From Amaurobius ferox (lineage: Eukaryota > Arthropoda > Arachnida > Araneae > Amaurobiidae), in assembly GCA_951213105.1 (NCBI GenBank), contig OX578150.1, positions 25,672,022 to 25,736,021 of the forward strand: a stretch of DNA of 64,000 bases, in the 5' to 3' direction. The notes under the pieces are model-generated. The model was not told the DNA's origin and did no database searches. It saw only the letters and a program-made list of their open reading frames with translations. Shown here one piece after another: positions 44,105 to 55,791 of this stretch. A program made the translations under genes and the position numbers. Position 1 is the stretch's first letter; each line of letters starts with the position of its first letter.

Positions 44105-45910
44105 AAAATCTGATGTGGGCAGCATATAACTTTACCTGCAGACTTAAATAAGTTTTTTTTTTTATTTCTTTAATAATTTATTAAATTGAGTTTAATTGCA
44201 CAAAATAACACTAAATTTGCACTTTTAATTCAAATTTTGTTTTTATTTGGTAATTGGGCATATTTCCAAGTGCGGCGTAACAAAAATGCAAAAATTCTCA
44301 AATATCTTGAGAACGGTTAGACCTAGAGTAATGATGTTAGTCTTATTCTTTTCCTCGTCATAAATTACATATGAAACAAGCATTTAATTGAAACATTTGA
44401 GCATATGTAGTTTTTTTTTTTTTTTAGAATTTCAAGCCTTTTGAGGGCCATTTCATAAAAAGGCAGGTTGTTCTTATATGAAACAAGCATTTAATTGAAA
44501 CATTTGAGCATATGTAGTTTTTTTTTTTTTTTTTAGAATTTCAAGCCTTTTGAGGGCCATTTCATAAAAAGGCAGGTTGTTCTTTTACGAATTGTACCAA
44601 AATCTAATCAGCACCAGACTATCCCACAAGTAACTTATCTACCTTATTTTGTGAAATTTGGCCAATTAGTATTTCAGCCAGAATGGATACTTGAGAATTT
44701 TTGCGGGTCATTTCACAAAAAAGGCCGGTTCTTTTTTCCCGAATCGTACCAAAAACTAATCAGCACCAGTGTCAAACCCAAGTGATTTAACTACCAAATT
44801 TTATGAAATGCGGTTCTTTAGTTTGTGAGTTAGAGTGGATAAATAAATTGCACACACAGACAGATGTTAAGCAAAGAATGTTTTTTTTAAATTTTTTCGT
44901 ACTCAAGAGGTTCCAAAACGTGTAGATCCGTCGAAAACTTGAGTTGCGATTTTCGGCATGATTTCAATGCTTTCCCTATACATTACCATGTATTGCAGGG
45001 AAAGTAAAAAATTGTTCTGTAATTGGAATATTACTTTCCCTGCAATACATGGTAATGTATAGGGAAAGTACTGGAATCATGCCAAAAATCGCAACTCGAG
45101 TTTTCGACGGATCTACACGATTTGAGACCTCTAGACTACGACAAAACTATTTTTAGTGTGACATCTATGTGTGTGTGTCTGTCTGTGCAATGTATGTATC
45201 CACTCTAACTCAAAAACTAATGGACCGAATTTCATAAAATTTGGTAGATAAGTCACTTCTGTGTGACCCTGGAGCTGATTAGGTTTTGGTATGATTCGTG
45301 GTAAAAACAATCTGCCTTTTTTTGTGAAACGGCCCACAAAAATTGCCTGTATTCACTCTAATTGATCAAAATTTGATAGATAAAATTAATTTTGGGATAC
45401 TCTGGTGCTGATAAAATTTAGGTATGATTCAGAAAAGAACAACCTTCCTTTTTTACAAAATGTCCCACAAAAATTTCATGTATCCACTCTAGCTAAAATA
45501 CTAATTGACCAAATTTCACAAATTTGGTAGATAAATTACTTGTGGAATACTCTGGTGCTGATTAGATTTTGGTACAATTCGGGAAAGAACAAACAGCCTG
45601 CCTTTTTTACGAAATGGCCTGCAAAAATCGCTAAAATCTAAAAAAAAAAGACTACGCATGCTCAAATGCATGTGCAATTTTTGACGAGGAAAATGATATA
45701 ACCAACTTCATTACTTTCAGTCTAACCATTCAAGATATTTGAGATTTCTTGCATTTCGGAAAAATGTCCAATTACTAAATATAAACAAAAATTGAATTAA
45801 AAATGCAAATTTAGTGCAATTAAACTCAATCTAATGAATTATTAAAAAAATAAAGAAAAAATGAATGCGAGTCTGCAGGAAAAGTCATGTGCTGCCCACA
45901 TCAGACTTTT
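44105..45910. repeat. 1.8-kb near-palindrome of repeat family C
   Basis: 44105-45005 and 45030-45910 are inverted copies. Both outer ends carry 'ctgatgtgggcagca', both inner ends carry 'ccatgtattgcagggaaagta', and the same ordered family C modules lie between. The loop is about 25 bp. Arms are diverged and differ by indels such as the left-arm duplication 44367-44582. Confidence 0.85.
44367..44582 (+). repeat. Tandem duplication, ~108-bp unit
   Basis: Two nearly identical copies beginning 'atatgaaacaagcatttaat' and ending 'aaaaaggcaggttgttc'; the T-run length differs. Confidence 0.9.
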
Positions 45911-46239
45911 TTTTTATCGATTGCAGCATCGTTCCCATAGTGTCCGCAAACCAAATATTCCTTTTAATACATGGGTAATATGAGTAAATTGCTACAAGCC
46001 CTCAAAGCATATCCTCTTTTGATAGAAACGGCATGCTAATGGTCATTACTATCGTGCAAACTAACACTCATTTGCATCCATTAATATTTGCGCTTTCTAT
46101 CAAAATGCACTAACTATAAAGACATCGTCATCGCATAATCTTTGGTGCTTGAAAAGGAATGTTTTTCTTAAAACAATTTCAAATTTCTCGTAGTTTGCAA
46201 AATGGATGCTGCATGTCGCCACCGTTTATAAATTTCTGA

Positions 46240-46990
46240 ATATCGTTCTTATGAATCAACGTAGTCTAGGCATACTTTGTTTGCATTGCAAAAATAGTCT
46301 ATCGTTGCCAATGCAATTATCTTTTCCTTGAATTTCTAAATTCTTATCATTATCACCTCTTCCTTATGAATCATCATATTGTAGATATACTTTGTTGCCA
46401 TTGCCAAAAAGTTTCTCGTTGTTACCACAAAAAAGTTTCTCAAATTTCTACGTTCTTATCAGTAGCACTTCCTCCTTATGAATTATCGTATTCTAAGTAT
46501 ACTTCGTTGCCACGAACAAAAAGTTTATCATTGCCAAACAAAGTTTCTCCAATTTCTAAGTTCTTATCAACATCACCCTCTCCTAATGAATTATAGTATT
46601 CTAGGCATGCTTCGTTGCAATCGACAAAACAGTTTATTGTTGTCAGTAACAAAAGAGTTTCTCAAATTTCTTAATTCTTATTGGTATCACCTCCTCATTA
46701 TGAATCATAGTATTCTAAGCATACTTCATTGTCATCAACAAAAAATTTGCTTGTTGCCATTGTAAAAAAGTTTAATGTTGTCACCTTAATTATTTGTTTT
46801 TTGATTTGAGTTCTTATCAGTTAAACACCCCTTCCTCCTCAAAATTAATGATGCATTTTTATCAATAGTTTACATCAATAGCTTACAAGTTTAATCAATA
46901 AAAAATCACAGCATCCTTAAAAAATGATGTTCATAAAAAAAGTTAGAATCTCCTCCTCATGAAACATCATATTTTAAACACACTTCGAAC
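46240..46990 (+). repeat. Tandem repeat, ~113-bp unit, ~6 degenerate copies
   Basis: 'ttcttat' boxes recur at about 46341, 46452, 46561, 46675 and 46810, each followed by 'cacctcctcc.tatgaatca' and 'gtattctaagcatacttcgt', then 'tgccaa.aaaaagtttctc'. The frames 46366-46596 and 46478-46765 are artefacts of the repeat. Confidence 0.75.
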
Positions 46991-46997
46991 ATAACCT

Positions 46998-47248
46998 CCT
47001 CTGCCGACGTGGTTGTCGAGCGGTCAAAGGCAAGCGCTTCCGTAGCAATCGCTTGACCGCCACATTGTGGGTTCGAGCCCCACGTAAGGCATGGATGTTT
47101 GTGTTGTGGGCGCAATGTGATCCGCCCCCCTCTGGTGCGCCTGGGGCAACGTCAATGGACGGCTAAATGGTTCACACTCTGGCCGCTGTAATATAGGCGA
47201 ATGACGAAAGTCAAAAAAGTGCCTGGCCATTTGATAAAAAAAAACAAA
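46998..47248 (+). mobile_element. tRNA-derived SINE, 251 bp, with target duplication
   Basis: The head 'ctgccgacgtggttgtcgag' resembles a tRNA acceptor and D-arm with an A box, and the B box 'ggttcgagccc' lies about 50 bp later. The body ends in an A-rich tail. The 10-bp duplication aacataacct is perfect (46988-46997 and 47249-47258). It is probably mobilised by a LINE; transcription by RNA polymerase III is expected from the boxes. Confidence 0.88.
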
Positions 47249-47454
47249 AACATAACCTTTTCTTCCTCTCCCATGAGGGCAACTTCCTCTTGAACATATT
47301 CTGCGAGCTCACGTTGGAGCCCCTTTTCTACACTAGTAAGTGTATATTTATAGGCCTTTCCTTACAATGTTAGAACCCTGTATATAGATAAAAGCTAATT
47401 CCAATAAAACAGTGTTTTTTATGTGGGGTTAGCATTCCAAAGTTTGGAGTTATA

Positions 47455-47522
47455 TTTCCCGTGCAGCAACCAGCATGAGTCGTCCGGTTTCACCCTTGGT
47501 AGGACTCATCAGCACGGAATAC
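47455..47522 (-). ncRNA. Hammerhead-like motif with long stem III
   Basis: On the minus strand: 'ttccgtg', core CTGATGA, 'gtcctaccaagggt', GAAA, then ACCGG...CTGGT as stem III and 'cacgggaa' closing stem I. The four bases between the expected cleavage triplet and stem I are unpaired in my reading, so the fold is imperfect. Confidence 0.4.
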
Positions 47523-47682
47523 TACTTGGCAAAATTGACAGAGATATGAAACAAAATTTTATGACTTAAATCACTTTCCCACGTCTGCAGATCCAGCATT
47601 TCGGGTTAGCATTAAAATAAAAGTAAAACTTTTCATGATATTTGTTTTACATTTCATTTAATGGCATATCTTCAGGATATAT

Positions 47683-48126
47683 CAGGGTGTCCCAGAAAGT
47701 AAAAAAAAAAAAAAGTGCGGAGAAAAATTCTCCTAGAAAAACTGCTAAAATTTTGTCAATTTTTGCATCAGTTTTGCTTGTAAAAGAACCGAATTTCTTT
47801 TTAGTTTTACATGTTAATGTATGAATAAAATTTTGCTAAATGGGACTTTGGGGATCGAGGGACCGCATAAAAAGTTAGATTTTGTATATTTTAGAAAAAT
47901 ATATTGTTCGATTTAACACTTAATCCCGTGCTATAACGATTAGACCAAAAGATATCTCCTGACCCGGGTGATTCCTAGCAGAGAGTGGCACAAGAGCCCA
48001 CCCCCCACAATTGTTATACGATAAGTTGTTACCTCATTTGTAACATTTTTGTAATTTTAAATATATATATCTACGACTAACGGTTGCAGAAATAAAGATC
48101 GTTCTGGGACTTTCATGGCCGCCCTG
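47683..48126. mobile_element. Mariner/Tc1-type MITE, ~444 bp
   Basis: The left end 'cagggtgtcccagaaagt' and the right end, complement 'cagggcggccatgaaagt', form inverted repeats. A TA follows the right end; the left flank is TA-rich. No transposase. Confidence 0.6.
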
Positions 48127-48129
48127 TAT

Positions 48130-49965
48130 ACATGCACAGCTGAATCTAAAATAAAGTTGGATTTATTTAATTGCAAGATATAAAATTTTAATATATTTTT
48201 ACCGGACGTCCATTGCTATTCTACCTTTGGGTGAGTCGAACGACCTAAGTAATGGAAGTGTAGTTAGAGTTAACATGGGCTTTCAAGTGTAGTTGTTTTG
48301 CTCCCCAGTGTGGTTGTTTTGTAACTTTGAACCTGAGCTTCCATGGAGCTCGAGCTCAAATTTTATCCCCGGTTGTTTGGAATGACTGACTAATAAATAA
48401 CAAAGTAAATGTCACATCAAGAAAATTGTTGCACAAGTTTTTTTGTCAGTGTAGTAAATGACCATAATGACCAATTTTAATATACCATAACGATGTTAGT
48501 GGTATATTAAAATTGAAACCAGAGTTGCACATACAAATTCTAGCGCCCCCCCCCCCCCCCCCCCCCTCTTACAAACATTTATCACGACCCCCACTCAATG
48601 TTTGATTTTCTCCCATTTATGAATCCCATGTTCTCTCCATTATAAAAAAAAATCAGGTCATCGCCCATCCCTGAGTCTTGCTCCCCCCATTCCAGTGGTG
48701 TCCGTCAGAGCCGTTTTTGGTCATAGCAAAGTTGCACATCTTTTATACTCAATGCACTTTCTTTTATTATAACGGGTTTACAGATGCCTCGAAGAATTTA
48801 CTTTTGCCTAAGAGCCCTTGCAAAGATTAAGGCAGGCCTGGAGTCCATCCCAGTCACGAATTGGTCACCTCAACTTCTTTTTCGTTTGCCCCTTTACTAA
48901 TAATACTTTTACTTGCCTCTGAGTTCAAACAGTATAACTTATTTAAGATGCTTAGAAACTTAACCAATATAAATTTTTCAAATTCTGTTTTAAACTATTT
49001 AGAATTATGGTGCTGCCATCTGTGGAGAAAAAATGGAACCGAAAGCTCATATGAATTTGCTAAAAGGTTTAGAAAAACAAAGTAAACCTCTCAAACTGCT
49101 GCAAAAAATCTAAAAGTAAAATCTTCGTTATAAATACAGCATAAAACAGAGTAGTCCCTCTAACATAGGTAAGCAGTCGTCTGTTGAATATTTTACTCAA
49201 CTAAAATTTAAATATAAATTTTGGCTGAAACGTAAAATCTTTAAAAAAACAACATAAAACAAATTAGTAATGGTTTAACATTATTAACTTGTTTTATGCT
49301 CTGTTTTTCGTGAAGATGTACTTTTTAGTTACTTTTGCTGCAATTTGAGCAATTTATTTTAAACATAAATTTTATATAATCTAGTAAGAAAAACAAATTA
49401 AATAATCAAAGAATGCCCAAGTTCGAAGCCATGTTTTAAACTGGTTTCTTACATTGAGTTTACAAAAGTTTTCATGAGAAAAAAAATATCTTTCTTACGG
49501 AAGAACAGATTTTTAATTAAATTGCTCAGCAAAAAATATGGTTTTATTTTTTAAAATATTTTTTAAGCCCATCCAAAATATTTTAGCGGGGAAAGAATAT
49601 TTTCAAAATTTCATCTAAAAGTAAAATGAAAAGAAAGAAAAAATCTACTTTCACAGCTGTAATGGTGAAATCGCCTTATGAGCAGGCATACATCATGGTA
49701 GAAGGGTGAAAAAAAAAGGTGACATAAAAAAAGTCATGCATAGAAAGTGATCTTTCGTGCAAGTAAAAATGGAAGAATAGAAAATGAAAAATCGGAAAGC
49801 TGAGATTCACTTCTCACTGGTGAGATTATTTTTTTTTCTTTCATTGTTTTATTACAAAGCAATGTTTTGAGAGTGGCAGTTATAGGATTACCATAGTATA
49901 TTAGTATATGCCTTATCAAACTGGATTGTATGTTTCAAGTTAAATTTAACCTAAATAAAGTTACT
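48130..49965. other. No gene recognised; long C-run at 48544-48566
   Basis: AT-rich sequence with a poly-C tract near 48544-48566. The plus frame 48861-49085 shows no family motif. Confidence 0.4.
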
Positions 49966-49967
49966 TG

Positions 49968-50300
49968 GATAGTTACTTAAGCACCTCAATAATTTTGTAA
50001 GGAAAAGTCCATAAGTGTACACCTTAAGTACAAGTACAGTAACTTGATCACACATGCCCGATTGAATATGAGTGATTGCAGCGACCCTAGCGGAGAATTA
50101 AAAATTAGGATAGTAAACTCTGCAGCAAAGTGAGTTCGAAGAAAAGATGTTGATTACAAAGCTGTACAGAATTACGCAATGAGTAGAAATCGACACCAGA
50201 AACGTGTATATGAAAGGCAATAAATACATGTCAAACAGTTATATCATCAGGGCCTGTAATATGGTTACACCTGCAAGTACACCATGATATTTTTCATGAA
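49968..50300 (+). repeat. Dispersed repeat family A (copy, extended)
   Basis: 'taagcacctcaataattttg', 'aaggaaaag', 'gtgtacacctta', 'gagtgattgcagcgacccta', followed by 'tatgaaaggcaataaata' at 50208-50225, as in the 26.2-27.4 kb element. Confidence 0.65.
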
Positions 50301-52600
50301 TTCAAATGTACATTGTTGCTGACCAAGGGAATTTTGAATAGGTCTTACTGTAATGTGTTTATTTTAGTAATTCTAGAACGGCAATTCATCAACAAAACTA
50401 AGCCCTCTCATAATTAGAAGCTGAAATATAACTTTATGACATCGTTGACTTTAGTGGTATATTTTTATTCTTTAAATTTTCGACCTCATCGGGCCAGCCC
50501 ATCCTGGGACTGTCGTAGAATATACTCGTTTTAATTGGCAAGTTCTTTTAGTTGGATGACAGTTTGTTTACAACAATAGTGATAAGAATAACCATTGCAA
50601 GATAGTTAGAGTCCAATAATCAGCTTCACTTTTATGTACAGGCTTATATATATATATATACACATATAAGAGAAAATGTGTGATTATAATAGTGAAGTTG
50701 AATATTGGACTCTTTGATATTATTATTACAAGCTTATCATGTTAGCCCATCTTTAGTCCTCGATATGAATATACTCGTTTGTGGGGAATAACTCGAGAAC
50801 CGATGCAGTTAGACAGTCCAAATGCGGTATGTCATTGTCTTTCATACATTTTTATAAATAAATTTTTCAGACATTTAAGTTACATGCAAATAATAAAAGT
50901 GTGTAATTTAAAATTAAATGCTTCCGCTTTTATTTGTTATTTTTGCTTTTAAAATCAGTTGATACATTAAATCAGCTGTTTTTAATGTAGTATTTTTATT
51001 TTCAGATAATCTGCAACTTTAGAAAAATACAGCTGTAACATACGGAAGAATGGCATATTTTCTATGAAATTGTTGATGGTATCGCGCATGTATGCTTTAA
51101 ATATAAATATATAAAAATTAACACTTTTTTTTATTATTTTCTTCTTAATCGTTTCAAACATGAATTTAGAATGAATTAATTCAACATGAATTTGCGCGAC
51201 TATATTTGCATTGAATTAAGGAAGTTCACTACAATTTTTCTCAGAGGTCTCTTTAGTTGAAAAATCGTTTTACTAATTCAACCTATTTGGATCATGCCCA
51301 TCTATCTCAGAAGAAAGATGTATGCGGAATCTTTAGTCGCAGAAAACAATGTTACCAGCCACTTGGAGAAATTTTTCTTGTGGTCCTGCCCAAGCTCTCT
51401 AGTTTTAAATGATGGGTTATTAATCGATCAAATCTAATTGGTCGAGAGTTTTGAACACATCCCATAAGTTTTTCTTTATCATATAGTGAGAAAACACCAA
51501 TTTGACAGTACTGGGGTTTGATCCCGGGGTCAGTATTATACAGCAATTAAATTTAGATTCCTGTGCCGAAAATCTGAAGTTTTATTAAAGGTATCCTAAA
51601 TAAAAGTATTTGTATGTGCTTTTTACATAAATTACAGATCTTTACATTTAGGAATTAAGAGCATAATGTAAGCAAAGATTGCGCATTTTACATGAAATAT
51701 TTAACGATGTCACAGATATTTATATATTTATCAATATTGATGCCTAATAAGATTTTTTTTTGTAATTTTCATGTATGAATAAAAAATTTCATTAATTCAC
51801 ATTTAATATTTTTTTAACTACAAGACGAAGATTATGCTGAGTATTAAATGATTAGTCGTAGCTCAATTATCCAGTGGCAGAAGAGAATCTCATGCACAAA
51901 ATTTGTTCAGAAAAGACACTGCAGTAATCAAGCATGAATAAAAGACGGTATTAAAAGAGAAAGAAAGTGAAAGAAAGGGTTTGAAAATTAAAAACAAAAA
52001 ATGAAAGCTGTACATGCCTGAGATGTGCCCGTGTCCTTCGAGCGGAAGCGGTAAAAGACAATTACCTCTTAAGAATGAGACATAATCAAGACACTATATG
52101 CAGATTACATGACATTCAACACACTTCGAAATGTAACTACTACAATTACATAAACATATTCACTTCTCCACGCTCTTATTGGACAGTTTTAGCTGGCTGA
52201 AAAACGCCATTTTCTGCACATTCACATAGGGGAAATGCTGATTATTTCGTGATAAGCGTGAAACTTGGGGCTCTTCCGGGTCAATTATAAATAAAATTAA
52301 CTCACAAAGACCATTCTTTTTATGAAATCAATTTTATAGAAATAAGCCAACATGACTTTGGAGCTGTCTCAAGGACCTAAGCTTGCCCAGTCACAAGGAT
52401 AGAATATGGTCAGATTTATCACAGAAAGCTTTCGGTTATATGTATCCATTCTCGCCATGCATTAACTGTCTAGGGTATGATTATTAATGTTTATGACTGA
52501 TGAATACCGTATTTCATTTTTATCAGCTTGGCTTTCAAGAAGTGTGCTTCATTAAATTTTAGTCTCCTGGCTCCAATAGTTTTCAAAATATTGTGTTCCA
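50301..52600. other. No gene recognised
   Basis: AT-rich. Contains a (TA)n run near 50645-50660, a sequence with B-box-like 'ggggtttgatcccggggtc' at 51509-51527 but no matching A box, and no supported exon. Confidence 0.4.
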
Positions 52601-52604
52601 AAAT

Positions 52605-52790
52605 TTTCGCTACGCTATATTAGTGGAATAGCATCCATTAAGGCTCAGAAGCTGATCTTCCAATGTTTAAAATATAATTTAAAGATAATTTTATTTATTA
52701 TATTTTTTTAAATTGCGAATATATGTCTTTTTCTAGAAATTACTTAAAATGAGACATTTCAAAGTACTTTTCCCATTAAAATGCATACCT
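52605..52790 (+). repeat. Second copy of the repeat at 3416-3680
   Basis: 'agtggaatagcatccattaa', 'ggctcagaagctga', 'aatttaaagataatttt', 'aatgagacatttcaa' in the same order, more degenerate and without the LINE-side insertion. Confidence 0.5.
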
Positions 52791-52868
52791 AGAAACTAAA
52801 ATCATCTAGCCTTTATGATGCATTGAAAGAAGCATGGTCTCAGGACCATCCAACTGTTAAACTCTGCC

Positions 52869-54127
52869 CTGGCTAATAAGTTAGAACTATAAGCTAGTTT
52901 GCTAGCGCTTGCTTATTTCCTTAAACCATTTTTTAATAATCATAGTTTTGCTATTAATTCTACTGAAAATTTCATTAAAATTTTGTTTAATACTAAATTT
53001 GTTCCAAATAGCACTCTCCACAGTTTTGACGCTGTTTCTTTATTTCTTAGTATTCCTGTTAATAAAACTATTAATATTATAGCCGAAAAACTTCAAAATC
53101 AAAATTATAAAATTCCCTCTATAGACGCAATAACTTCTGCATTGAAGATTGTCGCGGAGGCTAATTATTTTGGTTTTCGTGACACTATTTACTTGCAAAC
53201 TTCCGGTGCCCCTTATCTGGTATATGGGTAGCCTTTAACTGGTATTTTTGCTGAAGCAGTTTTACAGGAGCTTGAGAACGAAATTTTGCTTTTTTCAATG
53301 CTTAAATCTATTCTTTGGTTCTGCTATGTTGACGATGTGTTTATTATTTGGGATCGTGATTTAAATGATCTCCATCATTTTTTAGATAAAGTTAATGATT
53401 TTTGCCTGTCGATTAATTTTTACCATTGAACATGAGTCCAATTTTTCTTTGCCTTTTTTGGATGTTTTTGTTTTCCAGACCTCGCGTGGTTTTCATACCT
53501 CTAATTTCCGTGAACCCACTTTTACTAACTCTTGTATCCCTGCTAATTCATTTCATCCTATATCCTCTAAAAAAAGCTTCCTTTAACGCTTATTTTAATA
53601 GTGCTTTTAATGTTTGCTCGTCTATTTCGGTTTTAACTAATGAAATTAACTTTATCTTTAATCTTCGCTATGAAGCCGCTTATTCCTTTGAGTTTATTTA
53701 TAAAATTTTCGCTCATATTCGCCGTAAATTTATTCAACCAGATATTAAACTTGTGGCTGTTGTTGACCTTATGCCATATAAATCCAGTCTTCCATATCAT
53801 CGGAAGATTTTCTGTCCCCTCAATCAATTTTGCTATGAATTTAGATTTAAACCTGCTCACTCAAATATTACTACCTTATTCAATCGCATTCGTACTGTTA
53901 AGTTTAGGGATAGAGATAACTTTAAAAGCCATGCTGGGGTGTACGTTGTACCCCTTTTAACTCCTGATAATGACTACAAGTTTTATATTGGTAGTACTAA
54001 ATGTACTGTTGGTATCCGATTAGCTGAACATGCTCGCAACGTTAAGAATGTTAAACTTTCTACGGCTCTTGCCCAATGTGTTGTTAATGATAACTTTTGG
54101 CCCTTTTTTGAAAAACTTTCCTTTTAA
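52869..54127 (+). pseudogene. Penelope-like reverse transcriptase and GIY-YIG endonuclease
   Basis: The frame from 52869 reads 'LALAYFLKPFF', then 'HSFDAVSLFLSIPV' (motif A), 'YLQTSGAPYLVYG' (the QTxGxPMGSP-like motif B), a TAG at 53229-53231, and in the same frame 'PLTGIFAEAVLQELE' and 'WFCYVDDVFIIW' with the catalytic Asp-Asp. A TGA at about 53427 and a frameshift lead to 'EHESNFSLPFLDVFVFQT'. A further shift near 53570 leads to the C-terminal frame with 'YHRKIFCPLNQF', 'AGVYVVPL', 'YKFYIGSTKCTVGIRLAEHA' (GIY-YIG motif and the Arg/His region) and the stop at 54127. Penelope proteins use this endonuclease for target cleavage. Lesions make this copy inactive. Confidence 0.88.
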
Positions 54128-54592
54128 TTCGTTGCAATAACCCTTGTAATATTCTTCTTTATGAATCCCTGTTTATTTATATCTACTGTGATTCCATTGG
54201 TAATTTTAATCCTGTACAAATTTTAAGTTACACTTGGCAACTCATTCTCGACTCTATGCGTAGAAGACCCAGACCACGCGACTAACCTGAAGGCATATAG
54301 CTGCTTAATGTGTGGCTGACGACTTTATGCGTGTCAAACCTCTACACAGTTATCTGTAACTGTAATTTATGCTTGGCTACAATTTGGACATTTTTCATTA
54401 TCTTTTCTTTGTATTTGTATTTAATACTTTTTAAATTTAAATCTCCCGCTTATAACACTTACTATTGTAATTTTGTAATTTATTAATCTTCAATAGCCTG
54501 TTTATATTATCATTTTTCTATAGCTGATTTATGCAAATTTGTCTACTGATCTAGTCTACATATGAGCTTGTTTCGATGGTAATATTTCATAT

Positions 54593-54636
54593 GGCCACTG
54601 ATGAAGAGTATACTGATACCCGAAAACACTCTGGCC
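54593..54636 (+). ncRNA. Hammerhead-like ribozyme motif in Penelope 3' region
   Basis: Stem I GGCCA (54593-54597) pairs perfectly with TGGCC (54632-54636). CTGATGA lies at 54598-54604 and GAAA at 54622-54625; stem II is GTAT/ATAC with loop ACTG. The stem III segment is AACACT, which differs from the palindromic AGCGCT of the 18.2-kb copy at two G-to-A positions. Confidence 0.65.
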
Positions 54637-54710
54637 TTTTAACATTTGTACATTTTATAGGATGGTTTTATTTGATTAAATGACCTTTTATCTATGATAA
54701 GTGTCTTTAA

Positions 54711-55285
54711 TTTTATTGCTTCTATAAGCTAGCTTCCAGAAAGGTGTGGCTATTTCTTTCCCTATTTTCAACCCTTTTGTAAACAGTGCAACTTAAGACA
54801 ATGATTAGATATGGGACATGACGTTTCATGAATGAAAATTTCTTGGGCAAGGCTAATGGATCTGCCATGGTTCTATTAATTAATCATCAAAGTAAAAAGT
54901 CATATACACTACTAAAAAATATGAGTCATTTTCCATGAATAACATGACATTCACCTAAATTAAACAATATCAAGATGAAGAAACACATTAATAATGACTA
55001 CCATTAAACTTAAGTAATTTGTGAAGTAAACTTAATCACAGCAACAATATGGCGAAGCATCCGTTTGCGTATTTGGGAGTTTTAGAAAGAATACATCTGA
55101 ATTTCTTTTAAAAATCATGTTACATGATAATCTCAGTTAAACAAAAGCCATTGATAATTCTCTAGTGGATTTTTAGCATATTGTGGTTAAGATATTTTTA
55201 AGTTTTCAAAGTACAATAGTATTATTTGTAAATAATTAATATACAAAATTGTTTTTAGACATCATTGAATACAGTTATTTGCAAC
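54711..55285. other. No gene recognised
   Basis: AT-rich unique-looking sequence without repeats or coding support. Confidence 0.4.
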
Positions 55286-55289
55286 TAAG

Positions 55290-55375
55290 CTTCGAGAAAT
55301 ATATCTGGAACATGAACTAAGAGAAATATATCTGGAACATGAACTAAGAGAAATATATCTGGAACATGATATATT
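55290..55375 (+). repeat. 27-bp tandem triplet
   Basis: Three consecutive copies of 'gagaaatatatctggaacat' plus 'gaactaa', identical except the last, which turns into 'gatatatttcgca'. Confidence 0.92.
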
Positions 55376-55791
55376 TCGCACCTATTTTCAGTGCACTCCT
55401 TTGAATGGCTTTGTTTCGTTAGTTCTAGGTGACATTAATAAAATATACAAAATTAAAATCCTTCTATGGAAATAAATTTGAACGCAGACTATTTTCTGAA
55501 ACGTTATATGCAAGAAATTATTATGTGTTGCTTAGTAACAGAATTAAATAGTTTTAATTTGGTAAACATTTTTTAATAAAATGTGTTGATAAAGCAGACG
55601 ATTTTAATTTCTTTTATCAGAGGTAAATTATAATGAAAATGATAATTAAATTTATTAAATGTGCAGTGATATATTTTAGATATTGCTTTATTGGTTGTAC
55701 TACCATGAGCTACATATTCCGGTTACTGATACTCTAAGCGTCATCTTTATTTTGGAAACCATTTTAAAATTGACTTTTTCATTATGTAGTA

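Larger units (their letters stand above)
52850..54710 (+). mobile_element. Penelope-like element, 5'-truncated
   Basis: Contains a Penelope-class reverse transcriptase core, a GIY-YIG endonuclease and a 3' untranslated region of about 580 bp with a hammerhead-like motif (54593-54636). The 3' region is shared with 17890-18350 and, inverted, with 58975-59060. The terminal block 'tgataagtgtctttaatttt' matches 'tttgtccttaattttatttg' at 59.4 kb. The N-terminal part of the protein is missing. Confidence 0.82.

Noticed and set aside
46366..46765. Plus frames of 76 and 95 codons sharing 'MNY.IL..LRC' motifs
   Set aside because: The similarity is explained by the ~113-bp tandem repeat.
47024..47230. 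68-codon minus frame 'GLEPTMWRSSDC'-like
   Set aside because: Antisense to the tRNA-derived SINE; such peptides are common artefacts of SINE heads.
51500..51530. Possible tRNA or SINE B box ('gggtttgatcccggggt')
   Set aside because: No A box or cloverleaf at the required spacing on that strand, and no target duplication.
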